DNA from: Planctomycetaceae bacterium
Lineage (GTDB): Bacteria > Planctomycetota > Planctomycetia > Pirellulales > Thermoguttaceae
DNA: 39,945 bases
Reading direction: 5' to 3'
Assembly: GCA_012719125.1 (NCBI GenBank)
Contig: JAAYAY010000333.1
Span: 1 to 39,945, forward strand
Made by a program: the position numbers and the translations under genes. Below the pieces are notes generated by a model, which was not told the DNA's origin, made no database searches, and saw only the letters and a list, made by a program, of their open reading frames with translations. Shown in pieces: positions 39,620-39,945 of the stretch (positions are counted from its first letter, which is position 1; each line of letters opens with the position of its first letter).

Positions 39620-39945
39620 TCGGACTGGGTGTTGATCAGGCGAAGGGGCTGTTCTTCGATTCGAAGAAGGTCCAGTCGGCGACCACGAAGGCCGAGCGAC
39701 GAGTTTTGTCGCGGTTCGGGGCCTATGTACGCCGATCGGCCCGGTCGAGCATCCGCAAGCGGAAACGCACCTCGGCGCCTGGCCAACCGCCGAGCAGCCA
39801 CACGGGGCTCTTGAAGCGATTTATCTTCTTCGCTTACGAGCCCCGCCGGCGTTCCGTTGTGATCGGCCCGGTCCGGCTCAACCACAAGTCGGGCGAGGCA
39901 CTACCGGCCCTGGAACATGGCGGCCCGGTGCGAATTGTCGCGGGA
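39616..39945 (+). CDS. Tail/neck component, 3' end beyond window
   Basis: The open frame from the ATG at 39616 continues to the edge (110 codons visible). It has a basic, Arg/Ser-rich middle (RRSARSSIRKRKRTSA) and beta strands near the end (RSVVIGPVRLNHK). This resembles HK97 gp10-type/neck components. The frame overlaps the previous stop by 4 nt. The C-terminus is not visible, so family and length cannot be checked. Confidence 0.55.
   Translation, partial: MIGLGVDQAKGLFFDSKKVQSATTKAERRVLSRFGAYVRRSARSSIRKRKRTSAPGQPPSSHTGLLKRFIFFAYEPRRRSVVIGPVRLNHKSGEALPALEHGGPVRIVAG

Noticed and set aside
1-39945. CRISPR array, tRNA or rRNA genes, insertion sequences
   Set aside because: No regularly spaced direct repeats with unique spacers, no tRNA cloverleaf or rRNA segment, and no transposase frame were recognised by eye.

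Overview
The window is most of the left and central part of a large, temperate, tailed-phage genome (prophage or free phage) from a high-GC bacterium. Three facts show this. A tyrosine integrase runs off the left edge. A replication/recombination block is followed by terminase, portal, protease-capsid and head-tail connector genes that run off the right edge. No ordinary chromosomal housekeeping gene is seen. Codon use is G+C rich, Shine-Dalgarno sites (AGGAG-like) are common, and GTG and TTG starts are used. The set of small conserved proteins (HARE-HTH protein, DUF1937, a papain-like protease in a phage, a gpT-type capsid, a small Cys protein) suggests to me a planctomycete or a similar host, but that is inference and could not be searched.

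Layout. 1-1543 (minus): integrase and an AlpA/MerR-type small DNA-binding protein. 1967-3440: XRE repressor plus ImmA/IrrE-type metallopeptidase, the likely lysis-lysogeny switch. 3713-4300: a phage-borne sigma-70-like factor behind a strongly structured leader. 4357-14258: DNA metabolism, with a PD-(D/E)XK exonuclease, a Sak4-like ATPase, a DUF669 protein, a small PD-(D/E)XK nuclease, a DEAD/H helicase, a metallophosphoesterase, two unassigned proteins, a dATP/dGTP-diphosphohydrolase-type protein and a prim-pol/helicase fusion. Three intergenic leaders in this block carry an exact ten-unit NGGNN pentanucleotide repeat followed by a hairpin. 14906-16120 (minus): an AAA_14/DUF4143 ATPase. 16269-17971: ParB-methyltransferase fusion and DUF1937 protein. 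17986-22557 (minus): a counter-transcribed module with a class II glutamine amidotransferase, two paralogous amidoligases, a HARE-HTH protein and three unassigned proteins, with three look-alike promoter regions and a terminator.

22704-39945 (plus) is the packaging/head region: small terminase-like protein, large terminase interrupted by a 346-residue class 3 (WCT) intein with a LAGLIDADG endonuclease, Zn-ribbon protein, small head protein, portal, a protease-capsid fusion, a run of small membrane or secreted proteins including a papain-like protease, a DUF2190 protein and connector/tail proteins. It is interrupted twice by probable cargo. At 26394-30450 there is a lower-GC three-gene cassette: an XRE-inositol monophosphatase-like fusion, an HD-domain protein and a ROK-family kinase-like protein. 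The last two are each preceded by a copy of the same roughly 190-nt leader, which contains an 83-nt identical core. At 32198-32836 there is a membrane protein on the opposite strand.

The best candidates for undescribed biology are the NGGNN leaders, the XRE-IMPase/HD/ROK cassette with its duplicated leader, and the amidotransferase/twin-amidoligase module. All functional statements come from motif recognition by eye. No database search or folding program was run.
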